A stretch of DNA of 64,000 nt, taken from assembly GCF_002993365.1 (NCBI RefSeq), contig NZ_PVNP01000033.1, positions 1 through 64,000 on the forward strand, given 5' to 3'. Every line of letters begins with the position of its first letter. Positions within the stretch are counted from its first letter, which is position 1. Positions 1 through 8,880 of this stretch are shown piece by piece. This DNA comes from Marisediminitalea alba. Lineage in GTDB: Bacteria; Pseudomonadota; Gammaproteobacteria; Enterobacterales; Alteromonadaceae. The notes beneath the pieces were generated by a model that searched no databases, was not told the origin of the DNA, and saw only the letters and a list, made by a program, of their open reading frames with translations. A program made the position numbers and the translations under genes.

Positions 1-1
1 G

Positions 2-1030
2 GGGATCCCATCAGTACGGGATAGAGTCGTTCAACAAAGTTTGACTGATATCCTGAGTCCCATTTTCGAAGAGCAGTTCCATCCATCAAGCTTTGGTTAC
101 CGACCGGGGCGGAGCTGTCATGATGCCATCAATAAAGCCACAATGTTCATCCGTCGATATGAGCGACGACACGTGGTGGATATGGATCTGTCGAAGTGCT
201 TCGATAAGCTGGACCATAGGCTTATCCTGAAAAGCATCAAAAGACGGGTACGAGATGGTAGCGTGCTGAACTTAATCAGTCAGTTCTTAACAAGTGGGGT
301 AATGGTTGATGGGCATTGGCAGCAGACAGAGGCAGGTAGTCCGCAAGGTGGGGTAATCAGCCCATTGATAGCGAACATCTATCTGGATGCGTTTGATGAG
401 GAGATGAAACAGCGTGGCCACCGCATAGTGCGATACGCTGATGACATTCTTATCTTGTGTCGGAGTCGTTCAGCGGCAGAGAATGCGCAGCGACAAGCGA
501 CACAAATCCTTGAAGGTAAACTGAAGCTGACAGTGAACACAGAGAAAACCCATATCACGCACAGTGATGCGGGAGTCAGGTTCCTTGGCGTGGAAATCGG
601 GACAAAACATACCCGAATTCAAGCGAAGAAACTGGCGGCGTTCAGAAGGAAGCTAAAGCAGATGACAAAACGCAATGGAGGAAAACCGTTGCAAAGTGTC
701 ATCAAAGGACTGAACCCATTGCTAAGAGGGTTTAGCCAGTACTTCAGGATTGCCGATGCCGGCAGGGCATTCAGACAAATTGCGAGTTGGCTAAGACGCA
801 GACTGCGAAGCGTTCAACTTAAGTTATGGAAGAAGACGAGCCGCCTGCATCGCTGGCTACGACAGCGAGGATACAAAGGCAAGTTCGTCTGCATGAACAT
901 GACGAGTTGGCGAAGCGCAAGAAGCCCGTTAGCAAGCTACGCGATGCCAAACAGCTGGTTCAACGAACTAGGACTGGTGAATCTGGAAGATGTTAGAACG
1001 GGGAATGTGCCCAGCATTTACGCTGGATAA
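2..1030 (+). CDS. ltrA: Group II intron reverse transcriptase/maturase (5' truncated by window edge)
   Basis: The intron-encoded protein copies intron RNA into DNA and helps it splice. The frame is open to the left edge: residues before the TTG at 41 read GIPSVRDRVVQQ, a normal part of the RT domain, so the gene starts upstream of the window. Visible are the SFGYRPGRS block, the AGSPQGGVISP block and the catalytic YADD, then a thumb/maturase X-like C-terminus (LNPLLRGFSQYF). No HNH endonuclease domain follows, as in the group II classes that lack one. No stop or frameshift interrupts it. The exact intron class was not resolved. Confidence 0.92.
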   Translation, partial: GIPSVRDRVVQQSLTDILSPIFEEQFHPSSFGYRPGRSCHDAINKATMFIRRYERRHVVDMDLSKCFDKLDHRLILKSIKRRVRDGSVLNLISQFLTSGVMVDGHWQQTEAGSPQGGVISPLIANIYLDAFDEEMKQRGHRIVRYADDILILCRSRSAAENAQRQATQILEGKLKLTVNTEKTHITHSDAGVRFLGVEIGTKHTRIQAKKLAAFRRKLKQMTKRNGGKPLQSVIKGLNPLLRGFSQYFRIADAGRAFRQIASWLRRRLRSVQLKLWKKTSRLHRWLRQRGYKGKFVCMNMTSWRSARSPLASYAMPNSWFNELGLVNLEDVRTGNVPSIYAG

Positions 1031-1040
1031 ATCAGTACAT

Positions 1041-1111
1041 GAGCCGTATACGAGGTCCGTACGTACGGTTCTGTGAGAGGGATGAGGCGGAGACGCCTCA
1101 CCCTACTCGAT
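1041..1111 (+). ncRNA. Group II intron domains V and VI
   Basis: Domain V can be drawn as lower stem GAGCCGTA/TACGGTTC, upper stem TACG/CGTA with a short loop, and the two-base CG bulge on the 3' side; the AGC triad is at 1042-1044. Domain VI follows as AGGG..GAGGCG / CGCCTC-A-CCCT, leaving an unpaired A at 1100 as the likely branch point about 11 bases before the predicted 3' splice site. This is what defines the intron end. The fold was drawn by hand. Confidence 0.8.
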
Positions 1112-1157
1112 GTATTTATCTTACCTTTTACACCTCTTTTCTTCTGCCTTTTACTTA

Positions 1158-1174
1158 TTGGCATTGCCTTTGCA
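1158..1174 (+). promoter_or_regulatory. Sigma54 (RpoN) promoter for flgF operon
   Basis: TTGGCATTGCCTTTGCA matches the -24/-12 consensus YTGGCACG-N4-TTGCW, with GG and GC exactly 12 bases apart. The start site would be near 1185, leaving a 30-base leader with an AAAAGG ribosome site before flgF. In Pseudomonas flgF also begins a sigma54-dependent operon. It lies only about 46 bases downstream of the intron end. Confidence 0.8.
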
Positions 1175-1214
1175 ATGATCCTTATATCTATTCTTTGAGC
1201 GTCAAAAGGCAGTC

Positions 1215-1958
1215 ATGGACAAATTACTCTATATCTCCAGCAGTGGTGCGTCGCAGGACCTGTTAGGCACGTCAATACGGGCTAACAACCTGGCGAATGC
1301 TCAAACCAATGGCTTTAAAGCACAGCTTGAACAGGCAAGGTCGATGCCGGTATACGGCGAAGGTTTGCCGTCCCGGGTATTTGCCATGACGGAAAGCCCT
1401 GCCAACAACTATGAAGACGGCCCGCTGATTCAAACGGGTCGGGATCTTGACGTAGCCATTCAGGGGGACGGCTGGTTTGCGGTACAGGATGAGCAGGGTA
1501 ACGAAGCCTATTCCCGTGATGGTAATTTTCAGTTAGGGCCGGATGGAGTCCTGGAAGATGTGCACGGCAACCCAGTGATGGGCGATGCCGGCCCAATATT
1601 TTTGCCGGTGCCACTGGACAATCTAACCATTGCCGCAGACGGCACAATTTCCGTTCGCCCACAAGGCGCGCCAGCTGCGGTTAACGAAGAAGTAGGCCGG
1701 TTAAAACTGGTTAAACCTGAATACAGTGATTTGCAACGCGGCAATGACGGATTGTTCCGTCAGAAAGATGGCACTATCGCTGCGGCAGACGAAACCGTAT
1801 CGGTAATGACCGGTATGCTCGAAGGTTCAAACGTTAATGCCATTGATGAAATGGTCAATATGATCAGTTTGCAGCGTCACTATGAGTTGCAAGTCAAAAT
1901 GATGAAGAAAGCCGATACGCTGGATACGCGTGGCAACATGCTGTTACGGATTATTTAA
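1215..1958 (+). CDS. flgF: Flagellar basal-body rod protein FlgF
   Basis: FlgF is one of the proximal rod subunits that run through the periplasm between the MS ring and the distal rod. The 247-residue protein begins MDKLLYISSSGASQ, has the rod/hook family N-terminal NNLANAQTNGFKAQL motif at about residues 26-40 and the C-terminal GSNVNAIDEMVNMI motif that forms the coiled-coil core. Length is normal for the family. It is the first gene after the intron and the sigma54 site, and flgG follows after 42 bases. Confidence 0.96.
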   Translation: MDKLLYISSSGASQDLLGTSIRANNLANAQTNGFKAQLEQARSMPVYGEGLPSRVFAMTESPANNYEDGPLIQTGRDLDVAIQGDGWFAVQDEQGNEAYSRDGNFQLGPDGVLEDVHGNPVMGDAGPIFLPVPLDNLTIAADGTISVRPQGAPAAVNEEVGRLKLVKPEYSDLQRGNDGLFRQKDGTIAAADETVSVMTGMLEGSNVNAIDEMVNMISLQRHYELQVKMMKKADTLDTRGNMLLRII

Positions 1959-2000
1959 TAAGCCGCAGCGAATTTCAGTAAAGGCAGAGGAGAGACAAGT

Positions 2001-2789
2001 ATGCATCCTGCACTTTGGATCAGTAAAACCGGACTTGATGCGGCACAAACCGATGTGTCGGTGGTATCAAACAATCTGGCCAACGCATCGACAGTCGGTT
2101 TTAAAAAAGACCGGGCAATTTTTGAAGATTTGCTTTATCAGAATATTAACCAGCCGGGCGGCCGTTCATCGGCTGATACCGAGTTGCCTTCCGGGCTGAT
2201 GCTCGGGGCAGGTTCGAAAGTCGTGGCAACGCAAAAAGCCCATACTCAGGGCAATCTGCTGACGACAGAAAATGCGCTGGACATGTCAATTCAGGGGCGC
2301 GGCTTTTTTGAAATTCTGCAACCTGACGGTACGATAGCCTATACCCGTAACGGTCAGTTCACGCTAAATGACCAGGGGCAAATTGTCACCCCCGGGGCTG
2401 GCCTATTATTGCAACCAGAAATAGCCGTCCCTGAAGATGCGCAGCAGATCACTATTTCACAGGATGGTGAAGTGTCAGCACAAATCCGTGGTCAGGCTGA
2501 ACCTCAGGTACTTGGCCAAATCAATATTTCTGATTTCGTTAACCCTACCGGTTTACAGCCGATTGGTCAGAACCTGTATGTTGAAACTGCTGTGTCCGGC
2601 GCACCGCTGCAGGGAATTCCCGGTCTTCAGGGGCTGGGGACAATTGCTCAGGGGACACTGGAAACCTCTAACGTGAACGTCACCGAAGAGCTGGTTAATC
2701 TGATTGAAAGTCAGCGTTTATATGAAATGAACTCCAAAGTGATTTCTTCGGTTGATCAGATGCTTGGTCAGGTAATTCAGCAACTTTAA
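2001..2789 (+). CDS. flgG: Flagellar distal rod protein FlgG
   Basis: FlgG polymerises into the distal rod, the drive shaft crossing the peptidoglycan and outer membrane. The 262-residue protein (MHPALWISKTGLDAAQ) shows the N-terminal VVSNNLANASTVGFKKDRA motif, the SIQGRGFFEI segment shared by the FlgG/FlgE family, and a C-terminal ETSNVNVTEELVNLIESQR core helix. Length equals the usual 260-262. The ATG at 2001 is preceded by GGAGAG. Overlapping frames in this gene are not credible genes. Confidence 0.97.
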   Translation: MHPALWISKTGLDAAQTDVSVVSNNLANASTVGFKKDRAIFEDLLYQNINQPGGRSSADTELPSGLMLGAGSKVVATQKAHTQGNLLTTENALDMSIQGRGFFEILQPDGTIAYTRNGQFTLNDQGQIVTPGAGLLLQPEIAVPEDAQQITISQDGEVSAQIRGQAEPQVLGQINISDFVNPTGLQPIGQNLYVETAVSGAPLQGIPGLQGLGTIAQGTLETSNVNVTEELVNLIESQRLYEMNSKVISSVDQMLGQVIQQL

Positions 2790-2805
2790 TTTTAATGGGT
2801 GATCT

Positions 2806-3489
2806 ATGTTCCGCAGAGTCCTGTTAATCACGTCGGTGTTAATTGTTAGTGGTTGCGCCAGCACAGCGGCAGATCATGCCCAGGCAAATGATCCGTCGTT
2901 TGCACCGGTGATCCCGGATATGCCCAGAGAGAACATTGTTGAAGATGGCGGCCTGTTTCGCCCGTATATGGCAAACAGTTTGTACTCTGATGTAACGGCA
3001 CGACGCGTGGGTGACATTATCACCGTAACGTTAAGTGAAAATACCAACGCCAGTAAAACTGCCGGTACCACAACATCTAAAGAAACCGGCGTTGATGTGC
3101 AACCGATCACGGGCTTAGGCGGTAACCCGGTCAATATTGGTAATCAGTCCATTCAACTGGGGGTTAACTCGACTAACGAATTTACCGGCGATGCTCAGGC
3201 TAACCAAAGTAATAGTTTAAACGGCAGTATTTCGGTCACCGTGGTCGATGTGCTGGCGAATCAAAACCTGGTCATTCGTGGTGAAAAGTGGCTGACCTTA
3301 AACCATGGTGACGAATATATCCGCCTGACCGGCATTATACGCGCATCGGATATTTCACCCGAAAACGAAATTCTGTCTACCCGCATAGCCAATGCCCGTA
3401 TTCAGTACAGTGGAACGGGCAGCTTTGCCCGCGCTCAGGAAAAGGGCTGGTTAACGCAGTTCTTCTCGTCTGAATGGTGGCCATTTTAA
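2806..3489 (+). CDS. flgH: Flagellar L-ring lipoprotein FlgH
   Basis: FlgH forms the L ring, the bushing in the outer membrane. The 227-residue product has a lipoprotein signal with lipobox VSGC, so Cys17 is the expected lipidated residue. The body carries [19 protein letters not shown] and the C-terminal [20 protein letters not shown] block typical of FlgH. It lies 16 bases after flgG and 11 before flgI in the rod-ring operon. Confidence 0.97.
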   Translation: MFRRVLLITSVLIVSGCASTAADHAQANDPSFAPVIPDMPRENIVEDGGLFRPYMANSLYSDVTARRVGDIITVTLSENTNASKTAGTTTSKETGVDVQPITGLGGNPVNIGNQSIQLGVNSTNEFTGDAQANQSNSLNGSISVTVVDVLANQNLVIRGEKWLTLNHGDEYIRLTGIIRASDISPENEILSTRIANARIQYSGTGSFARAQEKGWLTQFFSSEWWPF

Positions 3490-3500
3490 GGGGTAATGGT

Positions 3501-4610
3501 ATGAAAATACTAAAAGGGTTATTGCTGTGTTGTGTCATGATTAGCACTATAGCGCACGGGCAGCGTATAAAAGATGTAGCCAGTGTTCAGGGCGTTCGCA
3601 GTAACCAGTTGATTGGGTATGGTTTGGTAGTGGGATTGCCGGGTACCGGTGAGCAAAGCCCGTTTACCGAGCAGAGCTTCAGGACCATGCTGACCAATTT
3701 TGGGATTAGCCTGGATCCGAATATTAAACCTAAAATCAAAAACGTTGCAGCGGTAGCAGTGCATGCTGAACTTCCGCCGTTTGTAAAACCAGGTCAAACA
3801 ATTGATGTCACCGTGTCGTCGGTCGGTGAAGCCAGCAGTCTGCAAGGCGGCACATTATTGCAAACCATCTTAAAAGGGATCGACGGCAATATTTACGCCG
3901 TGGCTCAGGGCAGTTTGGTGGTCAGTGGTTTTGGCGCTCAGGGCGGCGATGGCTCGCGGGTGATCGTTAATACACCCACCGTTGGACGTATTGCCAACGG
4001 CGCTCTGGTCGAGCGTGCGGTACCCAGTGGTTTTGCCAGTGGAGACAGCCTGACCTTAAATTTACATTATCCGGATTTCTCTACCGCCAAAGCACTGGCC
4101 GATGTGATTAATCAGCGCCTCGGAGCTCAACCGGAAAAAGGCTATGCCATTGCTGAGCCCCTGGATGCAGCGTCGGTCAGAGTGACTGCTCCTCGCGATC
4201 CGGGTCAGCGTGTGGGCTTTTTAGCCACGCTGGAAAACTTTGAATTTACTCCCGCAGATGCACCGGCGCGAGTGGTGGTTAATAGCCGCACCGGCACCAT
4301 TGTTATTGGTCGCGACGTGCGTTTATTGCCGGCCGCAATCACTCATGGTGGCCTTACTGTGACCATCAGTGAGAACCAGCAGGTGACACAACCTAATGCG
4401 CTTGCCGATGGTGAAACAGCGGTAACTACGCAGTCTATTATTGATGTCAATCTGGCCGATAGTCGCATGTTTAAGTTTGAACCTGGCGTAACGCTTGATC
4501 AATTGGTGCGTGCGGTTAACGAAGTAGGCGCAGCGCCCGGCGATCTGATGGCTATTCTTGAAGCGCTTCGCCAGGCCGGCGCGTTACAGGGCGAGCTGGT
4601 GGTGATCTGA
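3501..4610 (+). CDS. flgI: Flagellar P-ring protein FlgI
   Basis: FlgI assembles the P ring in the peptidoglycan layer. The frame is open from 3474, inside flgH, but the ATG at 3501 follows AGGGG at 3489-3493 and directly starts a secretion signal ([18 protein letters not shown]), so 3501 is chosen, giving 369 residues. Family blocks include [20 protein letters not shown] at the mature N-terminus and [20 protein letters not shown] near the C-terminus. The stop overlaps the flgJ start by one base. Confidence 0.97.
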   Translation: MKILKGLLLCCVMISTIAHGQRIKDVASVQGVRSNQLIGYGLVVGLPGTGEQSPFTEQSFRTMLTNFGISLDPNIKPKIKNVAAVAVHAELPPFVKPGQTIDVTVSSVGEASSLQGGTLLQTILKGIDGNIYAVAQGSLVVSGFGAQGGDGSRVIVNTPTVGRIANGALVERAVPSGFASGDSLTLNLHYPDFSTAKALADVINQRLGAQPEKGYAIAEPLDAASVRVTAPRDPGQRVGFLATLENFEFTPADAPARVVVNSRTGTIVIGRDVRLLPAAITHGGLTVTISENQQVTQPNALADGETAVTTQSIIDVNLADSRMFKFEPGVTLDQLVRAVNEVGAAPGDLMAILEALRQAGALQGELVVI

Positions 4611-5563
4611 TGGACGTACTGAATACAAAATCGCAGTTAGAGTCGGCCCGCAACGTTCATGACTTATCCAGTCTGGACCGTTTACGTGAGGCAGCTTACA
4701 GCAAAGACGATAAAGCGTTAAAAGAAGCGGCCCAGCAGTTCGAAGCGATTTTTGTGCAAATGATGCTGAAATCCATGCGTCAGGCGCAGGATGCGATGGA
4801 AGATAAAGACAGTCCGTTTAATTCTGAGGAAGTGAAGTTTTATCGTGATATGCACGATAAACAACTGGCGCAGGACTTATCGTCGAGCGGCGGTGTCGGG
4901 CTGGCTGACATTATTGTTCAGCAGTTGGGTCAGCATAAAATTGAAGATTACATCCCGGCCAGTGTGGCGCGCAGTGATGGTAACTTGTCATCATTAAACT
5001 GGCAGCGTCAGCAACAGACCGCACAGGCGCAGGCAACCGCTGATGTGTTAACTGACGATACAGTACGACAGGCATTTAAAACGGCCGCGTTTGCTAACCC
5101 GCAGGAATTTGTAGAACGTCTGTATCCAGCTGCTCAGCAAGCAGCGGCGCAGTTAGGCATTTCACCTGATGCATTGCTGGCACAGGCCGCTGTTGAGACT
5201 GGCTGGGGGCAATACGTTATTCATAATGGTAATGGTACCAGTGCCAATAACCTGTTTGGTATCAAGGCCAATTCTCAGTGGCAGGGTGAGTCAGCTACGG
5301 TTAAGACATTAGAGTTTGATGGCAATGTTGCGCGTCCGCAAAAAGCAGCTTTCCGTGCATATGAGAGTCTGGAGCATGGTTTTAGCGACTACGTTAAATT
5401 TATTCAGGAGCAGGATCGTTATCGCAATGCCGTTGACCAGGCGTCAGATCCGGATGCCTATTTTAAAGCCCTTCAGGAGGCTGGATACGCCACGGATCCT
5501 CAGTATGCCGACAAAGTGATGGCGGTATTTAACAGTGAGACGTTCAGGAGCTTTTTACCATGA
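4610..5563 (+). CDS. flgJ: Rod-assembly cap and peptidoglycan hydrolase FlgJ
   Basis: FlgJ caps the growing rod and opens the peptidoglycan for it. The 317-residue protein has both domains: an N-terminal rod-cap region (EAAQQFEAIFVQMMLKSMR, residues about 39-57) and a C-terminal glucosaminidase-type domain from about residue 150, where AAVETGWG holds the likely catalytic Glu196 and NLFGIKA follows. The two-domain form is usual in gammaproteobacteria with this locus. The start overlaps the flgI stop (TGATG), implying translational coupling. Confidence 0.97.
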   Translation: MDVLNTKSQLESARNVHDLSSLDRLREAAYSKDDKALKEAAQQFEAIFVQMMLKSMRQAQDAMEDKDSPFNSEEVKFYRDMHDKQLAQDLSSSGGVGLADIIVQQLGQHKIEDYIPASVARSDGNLSSLNWQRQQQTAQAQATADVLTDDTVRQAFKTAAFANPQEFVERLYPAAQQAAAQLGISPDALLAQAAVETGWGQYVIHNGNGTSANNLFGIKANSQWQGESATVKTLEFDGNVARPQKAAFRAYESLEHGFSDYVKFIQEQDRYRNAVDQASDPDAYFKALQEAGYATDPQYADKVMAVFNSETFRSFLP

Positions 5564-5608
5564 TGCGTCACGTTTTTAGTTTGATTACACTGGCTGGTGA
5601 GGATTGAT

Positions 5609-7651
5609 ATGAGTGCAAATGTCGATCTCTTTACTATTGCGACGAGCGGCGTCAATGCGAGTAGCAAGCTACTGTCTACCACCAGTAATAACATTGCTAA
5701 TGTTAACTCTGAAGGGTATGTACGTGAACGCTCATCAGTGGCTCATCAGCTATATGGTGGCGTAGGACGGGTCACTACCGAACGTATTATCGACCAGTTT
5801 GCGCAAAACCAGTTGCGTCGCGATATTACCCAGGTAGGCGAATGGGAAACCTTTGCTAACAAAACGGCCGCCATCGACAACATGCTGGCGAATGAGGCGA
5901 ATTCTATTTCAACCGGGTTAAGTGATTTTTTTGCGTCAATGCAAACCGCCGCAGACGATCCCACTAATCTGGCTACCCGCAGTCTGGTATTGAGTGAAGG
6001 TGAGTCACTACTGCGTCGCTTAACATCTGTTTCGGATTTTATGAGCTTCAAAGAAGAAGAGCTCAATCTGGAATTTACCAGCATGGTCAACCGGGCTAAT
6101 AACCTCATTGAGACCATCGGTGATTTAAATAAATCCATTATGGTGCTTAAAGGCAATTCGACCGGGGATGAACCAACTGCGCTGATTAACGAGCGTGACA
6201 ACGCGATCAATAATTTAGCCGAACTTATGGATATTTCGGTACGTGAAAGTAAAAACGCCGCCGGTTCGTTGTTAGTTAACTTAAGCAGTGGCGAGTCTCT
6301 GGTGCTTGAAGACGGCAGTTTTAACTTATTTGAGCTTACTGATAATGCCGACTTTATGCAAAAGCAGTTGCAGCTTTCAACAAACTTTGAGGGCTCAAAA
6401 CCGAATACCAATATTCGCATCACCGAAGATGACTTAGGTGGTTCATTGGGCGGTCTGTTTCGCTATCGGGATGACATATTAGGCCCAGCACAACGCGATA
6501 TTGGCCAGTTAGCCGTATCGTTTGCCGATGCCGTTAATCAGCAAAACCGGTTTGGTATGGATCTGGATTTTCAACTTGGCAGTGACATTTTTACTCTGCC
6601 TGAGTTAACCGGGCTGCCTTATACCGACACACCTGGCACACTGGAAGTGGCCGGTCAGTTTACCCCCGGGCGTGGTACTGAAGTTACTGATGCCGATATT
6701 AAAGTCACCGTAACCGCGGTGGCGGCTGGCGTACCCAGCGAAGTGACAGTTGAATTTTTAAATGCCAATGGTACGCCTAAGCTCGATGAGAATAACCAAC
6801 CGGTAATATATTCGGGAATTGGGGTTGGCGCGGGCTATACAGAAATACCGGGTGGCATCGAAATTGATTTTCAGTCTGCTGGTGGATACAGCGTTGATAA
6901 TGAATTTTTGTTTCAGCCGACCAAATATACCGCCAGCGATATTTCGATGGCAACCAGCCGGCCCGAAGATTTAGCCTTTGCCAGTCCGATTAGAGCGGAA
7001 ACCGGGTTAAATAATCTGGGGGATGCGAGTGTTACGGATACCCGGGTATATGATACTAATGTCGCCGGGTCATTTTTTAATGGGGCTGGCGGTCTTGATA
7101 GTAACGCACCGGCACAAATTCGTTTCACTTCTGCTAACGATTATGAGGTGCTTGATGCGGCGGGTGGCGTGCTCGCGACAGTGACAGGCGCAACTGATTA
7201 TAACAACTTGCTGGCCCAGGCGGGTGGTGGACTCGACGGCAGTTATGATTTGAGTCTTGAAGGCGAGCCGGTAGCGGGTGATACCTTTACCATTGAGTAC
7301 AATACCGATGGGCGTTTTGACAACAAAAACGCGTTAGCGCTGGCCGGGTTGCAGCGCGAGGCATTGGTTCAGTTAAGTACCAACGCAAACAGCACACCAC
7401 GTACCTTCCATGAAAGTTATTCAACATTGGTGAGCCGCATTGGTGAACAAGCAGCCTCTGCCGATATAGCATTACAGGCAGCAGAAACAATGAAAGTCCA
7501 ATCGCAGGATTGGTTTGATTCGGTGTCGGGCGTTAGTCTGGATGAAGAGGCGGCAAACCTGGTTCGCTATCAACAGTCTTACGCCGCCGCCGCCCGAATA
7601 CTGACGACTGCCCAGGATTTGTTTAACACTATTTTGTCATCGGTCAGGTAA
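5609..7651 (+). CDS. flgK: Hook-filament junction protein FlgK (HAP1)
   Basis: FlgK is the first hook-associated protein, joining hook and filament. The ATG at 5609 is preferred to the in-frame GTG at 5597 because TGAGGA at 5598-5603 is then a normal ribosome site and the protein begins MSANVDLFTIATSGVNAS, the family start. It is 680 residues long. The N-terminal TTSNNIANVNSEGYVRE motif and C-terminal LVRYQQSYAAAARIL heptad core are clear. A spacer of 45 bases separates it from flgJ; flgL follows after 5 bases. Confidence 0.97.
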   Translation: MSANVDLFTIATSGVNASSKLLSTTSNNIANVNSEGYVRERSSVAHQLYGGVGRVTTERIIDQFAQNQLRRDITQVGEWETFANKTAAIDNMLANEANSISTGLSDFFASMQTAADDPTNLATRSLVLSEGESLLRRLTSVSDFMSFKEEELNLEFTSMVNRANNLIETIGDLNKSIMVLKGNSTGDEPTALINERDNAINNLAELMDISVRESKNAAGSLLVNLSSGESLVLEDGSFNLFELTDNADFMQKQLQLSTNFEGSKPNTNIRITEDDLGGSLGGLFRYRDDILGPAQRDIGQLAVSFADAVNQQNRFGMDLDFQLGSDIFTLPELTGLPYTDTPGTLEVAGQFTPGRGTEVTDADIKVTVTAVAAGVPSEVTVEFLNANGTPKLDENNQPVIYSGIGVGAGYTEIPGGIEIDFQSAGGYSVDNEFLFQPTKYTASDISMATSRPEDLAFASPIRAETGLNNLGDASVTDTRVYDTNVAGSFFNGAGGLDSNAPAQIRFTSANDYEVLDAAGGVLATVTGATDYNNLLAQAGGGLDGSYDLSLEGEPVAGDTFTIEYNTDGRFDNKNALALAGLQREALVQLSTNANSTPRTFHESYSTLVSRIGEQAASADIALQAAETMKVQSQDWFDSVSGVSLDEEAANLVRYQQSYAAAARILTTAQDLFNTILSSVR

Positions 7652-7656
7652 TCATC

Positions 7657-8880
7657 ATGCGTATTTCAACCAACCAACTTTATGATCAGAATATCCGCGC
7701 CATTATGGATAACCAGAAGGGGCTGGCGGGTACGCAGGAGTCGATGAGTACCGGTAAGAAAATCAACCGGCCATCGGATGACCCTGTGGGCGCTGCTAAA
7801 GTGGTTCGAATGACCGAAGAGCTCGATAGCCTGGCGCAGTTTCAGCGTAATAATGATCTGGTAACAGGTTCGTTGGATCAGCAGGAAACGATCTTAAGAA
7901 ATATTACTAATGCGCTAAATCGCGCCCGTCAGTTGACCATCCAGGCTGGTGACGGGGCACTGTTATATTCGGATCGGCAAGCGTTGGCCGCGGAAATCGG
8001 CCAAATCAAAGAAGAAGTCATTGATCTTATGAACTCTCAAACCGCAGATGGTGATTATTATTTTGCCGGTTACCAGTCTGAAATACGCCCCTTTGTGGCG
8101 AGTGGCACGCCAGGAAATGCCTATGCCTTTCAGGGCGATAGTGGGACCAATGAGGTTCAGTTATCTAATAGTGTTACTATTCGGAGCACGGCGTCCGGTC
8201 AAACTGTTTTTGAAGATGTGGCCGCGCGCAGAAACTTCACAGTGACAGGGACGGCAGGTGTCATTGTTGATGAGGCATTAGTCTCGGGACTCAGTGAATT
8301 CGATACATTTTACAAAAATAACTATGATCCGATTACCACTGCAAATAATAACTTTCGGGTAACAGTCACTGCGCCTAATCAGGTTGAAATTAGAAACCTT
8401 GGTACAAATACCGTATTGAGTACTCAGGGGTTTACATCCGGAGAGCCCTTTTCATTTGCCGGAATCGACTTCACTCTTAATGGAAACGTGGGCGATACAC
8501 TGGATTTTCAGCTGGATCCGCCTGAAAAGAAAAACATCGCTAATACACTCCACGAACTGCAACAGGCGTTAAACGATCCATCGTTTACCGATATTACTTA
8601 TCGGGAAGCACTGAACGATGCGGCGGTGGGCATTGATAACTCTCTGGAAAAAATTGCATTTGAGGTATCATCCATTGGTGCCCGGTTGAATGTGGCCGAA
8701 TCGGTGTACGAAACTAACCTCGATTTAGAAGTCAGCACCAAGGAAGCCCGCTCGGCGATTGAGGATGTCGACTATGCCGAGGCCTCAGCTGAATTTGCTA
8801 AGCAGGAAGCTGCGCTTACCGCGGCACTAAGCACTTTCCCGCGTATCTCAGGATTATCGCTATTCAATTATCTATCCTGA
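7657..8880 (+). CDS. flgL: Hook-filament junction protein FlgL (HAP3)
   Basis: FlgL sits between FlgK and the flagellin filament. The 407-residue protein opens MRISTNQLYDQNIRAIM and shows the flagellin-like STGKKINRPSDDPVGAAK motif and a C-terminal SAIEDVDYAEASAEFAKQE core helix. Its last 13 bases overlap the end of the convergent minus-strand gene, so no intergenic terminator can fit between the two. Confidence 0.96.
   Translation: MRISTNQLYDQNIRAIMDNQKGLAGTQESMSTGKKINRPSDDPVGAAKVVRMTEELDSLAQFQRNNDLVTGSLDQQETILRNITNALNRARQLTIQAGDGALLYSDRQALAAEIGQIKEEVIDLMNSQTADGDYYFAGYQSEIRPFVASGTPGNAYAFQGDSGTNEVQLSNSVTIRSTASGQTVFEDVAARRNFTVTGTAGVIVDEALVSGLSEFDTFYKNNYDPITTANNNFRVTVTAPNQVEIRNLGTNTVLSTQGFTSGEPFSFAGIDFTLNGNVGDTLDFQLDPPEKKNIANTLHELQQALNDPSFTDITYREALNDAAVGIDNSLEKIAFEVSSIGARLNVAESVYETNLDLEVSTKEARSAIEDVDYAEASAEFAKQEAALTAALSTFPRISGLSLFNYLS

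Larger units (their letters stand above)
1..1111 (+). mobile_element. Group II intron, 3' part (left end outside window)
   Basis: The segment holds a maturase reading frame followed directly by a domain V/VI-like RNA end, the normal order of a bacterial group II intron. The predicted 3' end, about 1111 after a CTACTCGAT stretch, is placed by the domain VI fold and is approximate. The 5' end and domains I-IV are outside the window. It is on the same strand as the flagellar genes and sits between (presumably) flgE and flgF, 104 bases before flgF. The open maturase and intact domain V suggest a still competent element. Confidence 0.85.

Noticed and set aside
1039..1266. 75-codon frame across intron end and flgF start
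   Set aside because: It spans the domain V/VI RNA, the sigma54 promoter and the flgF start; no ribosome site or family.
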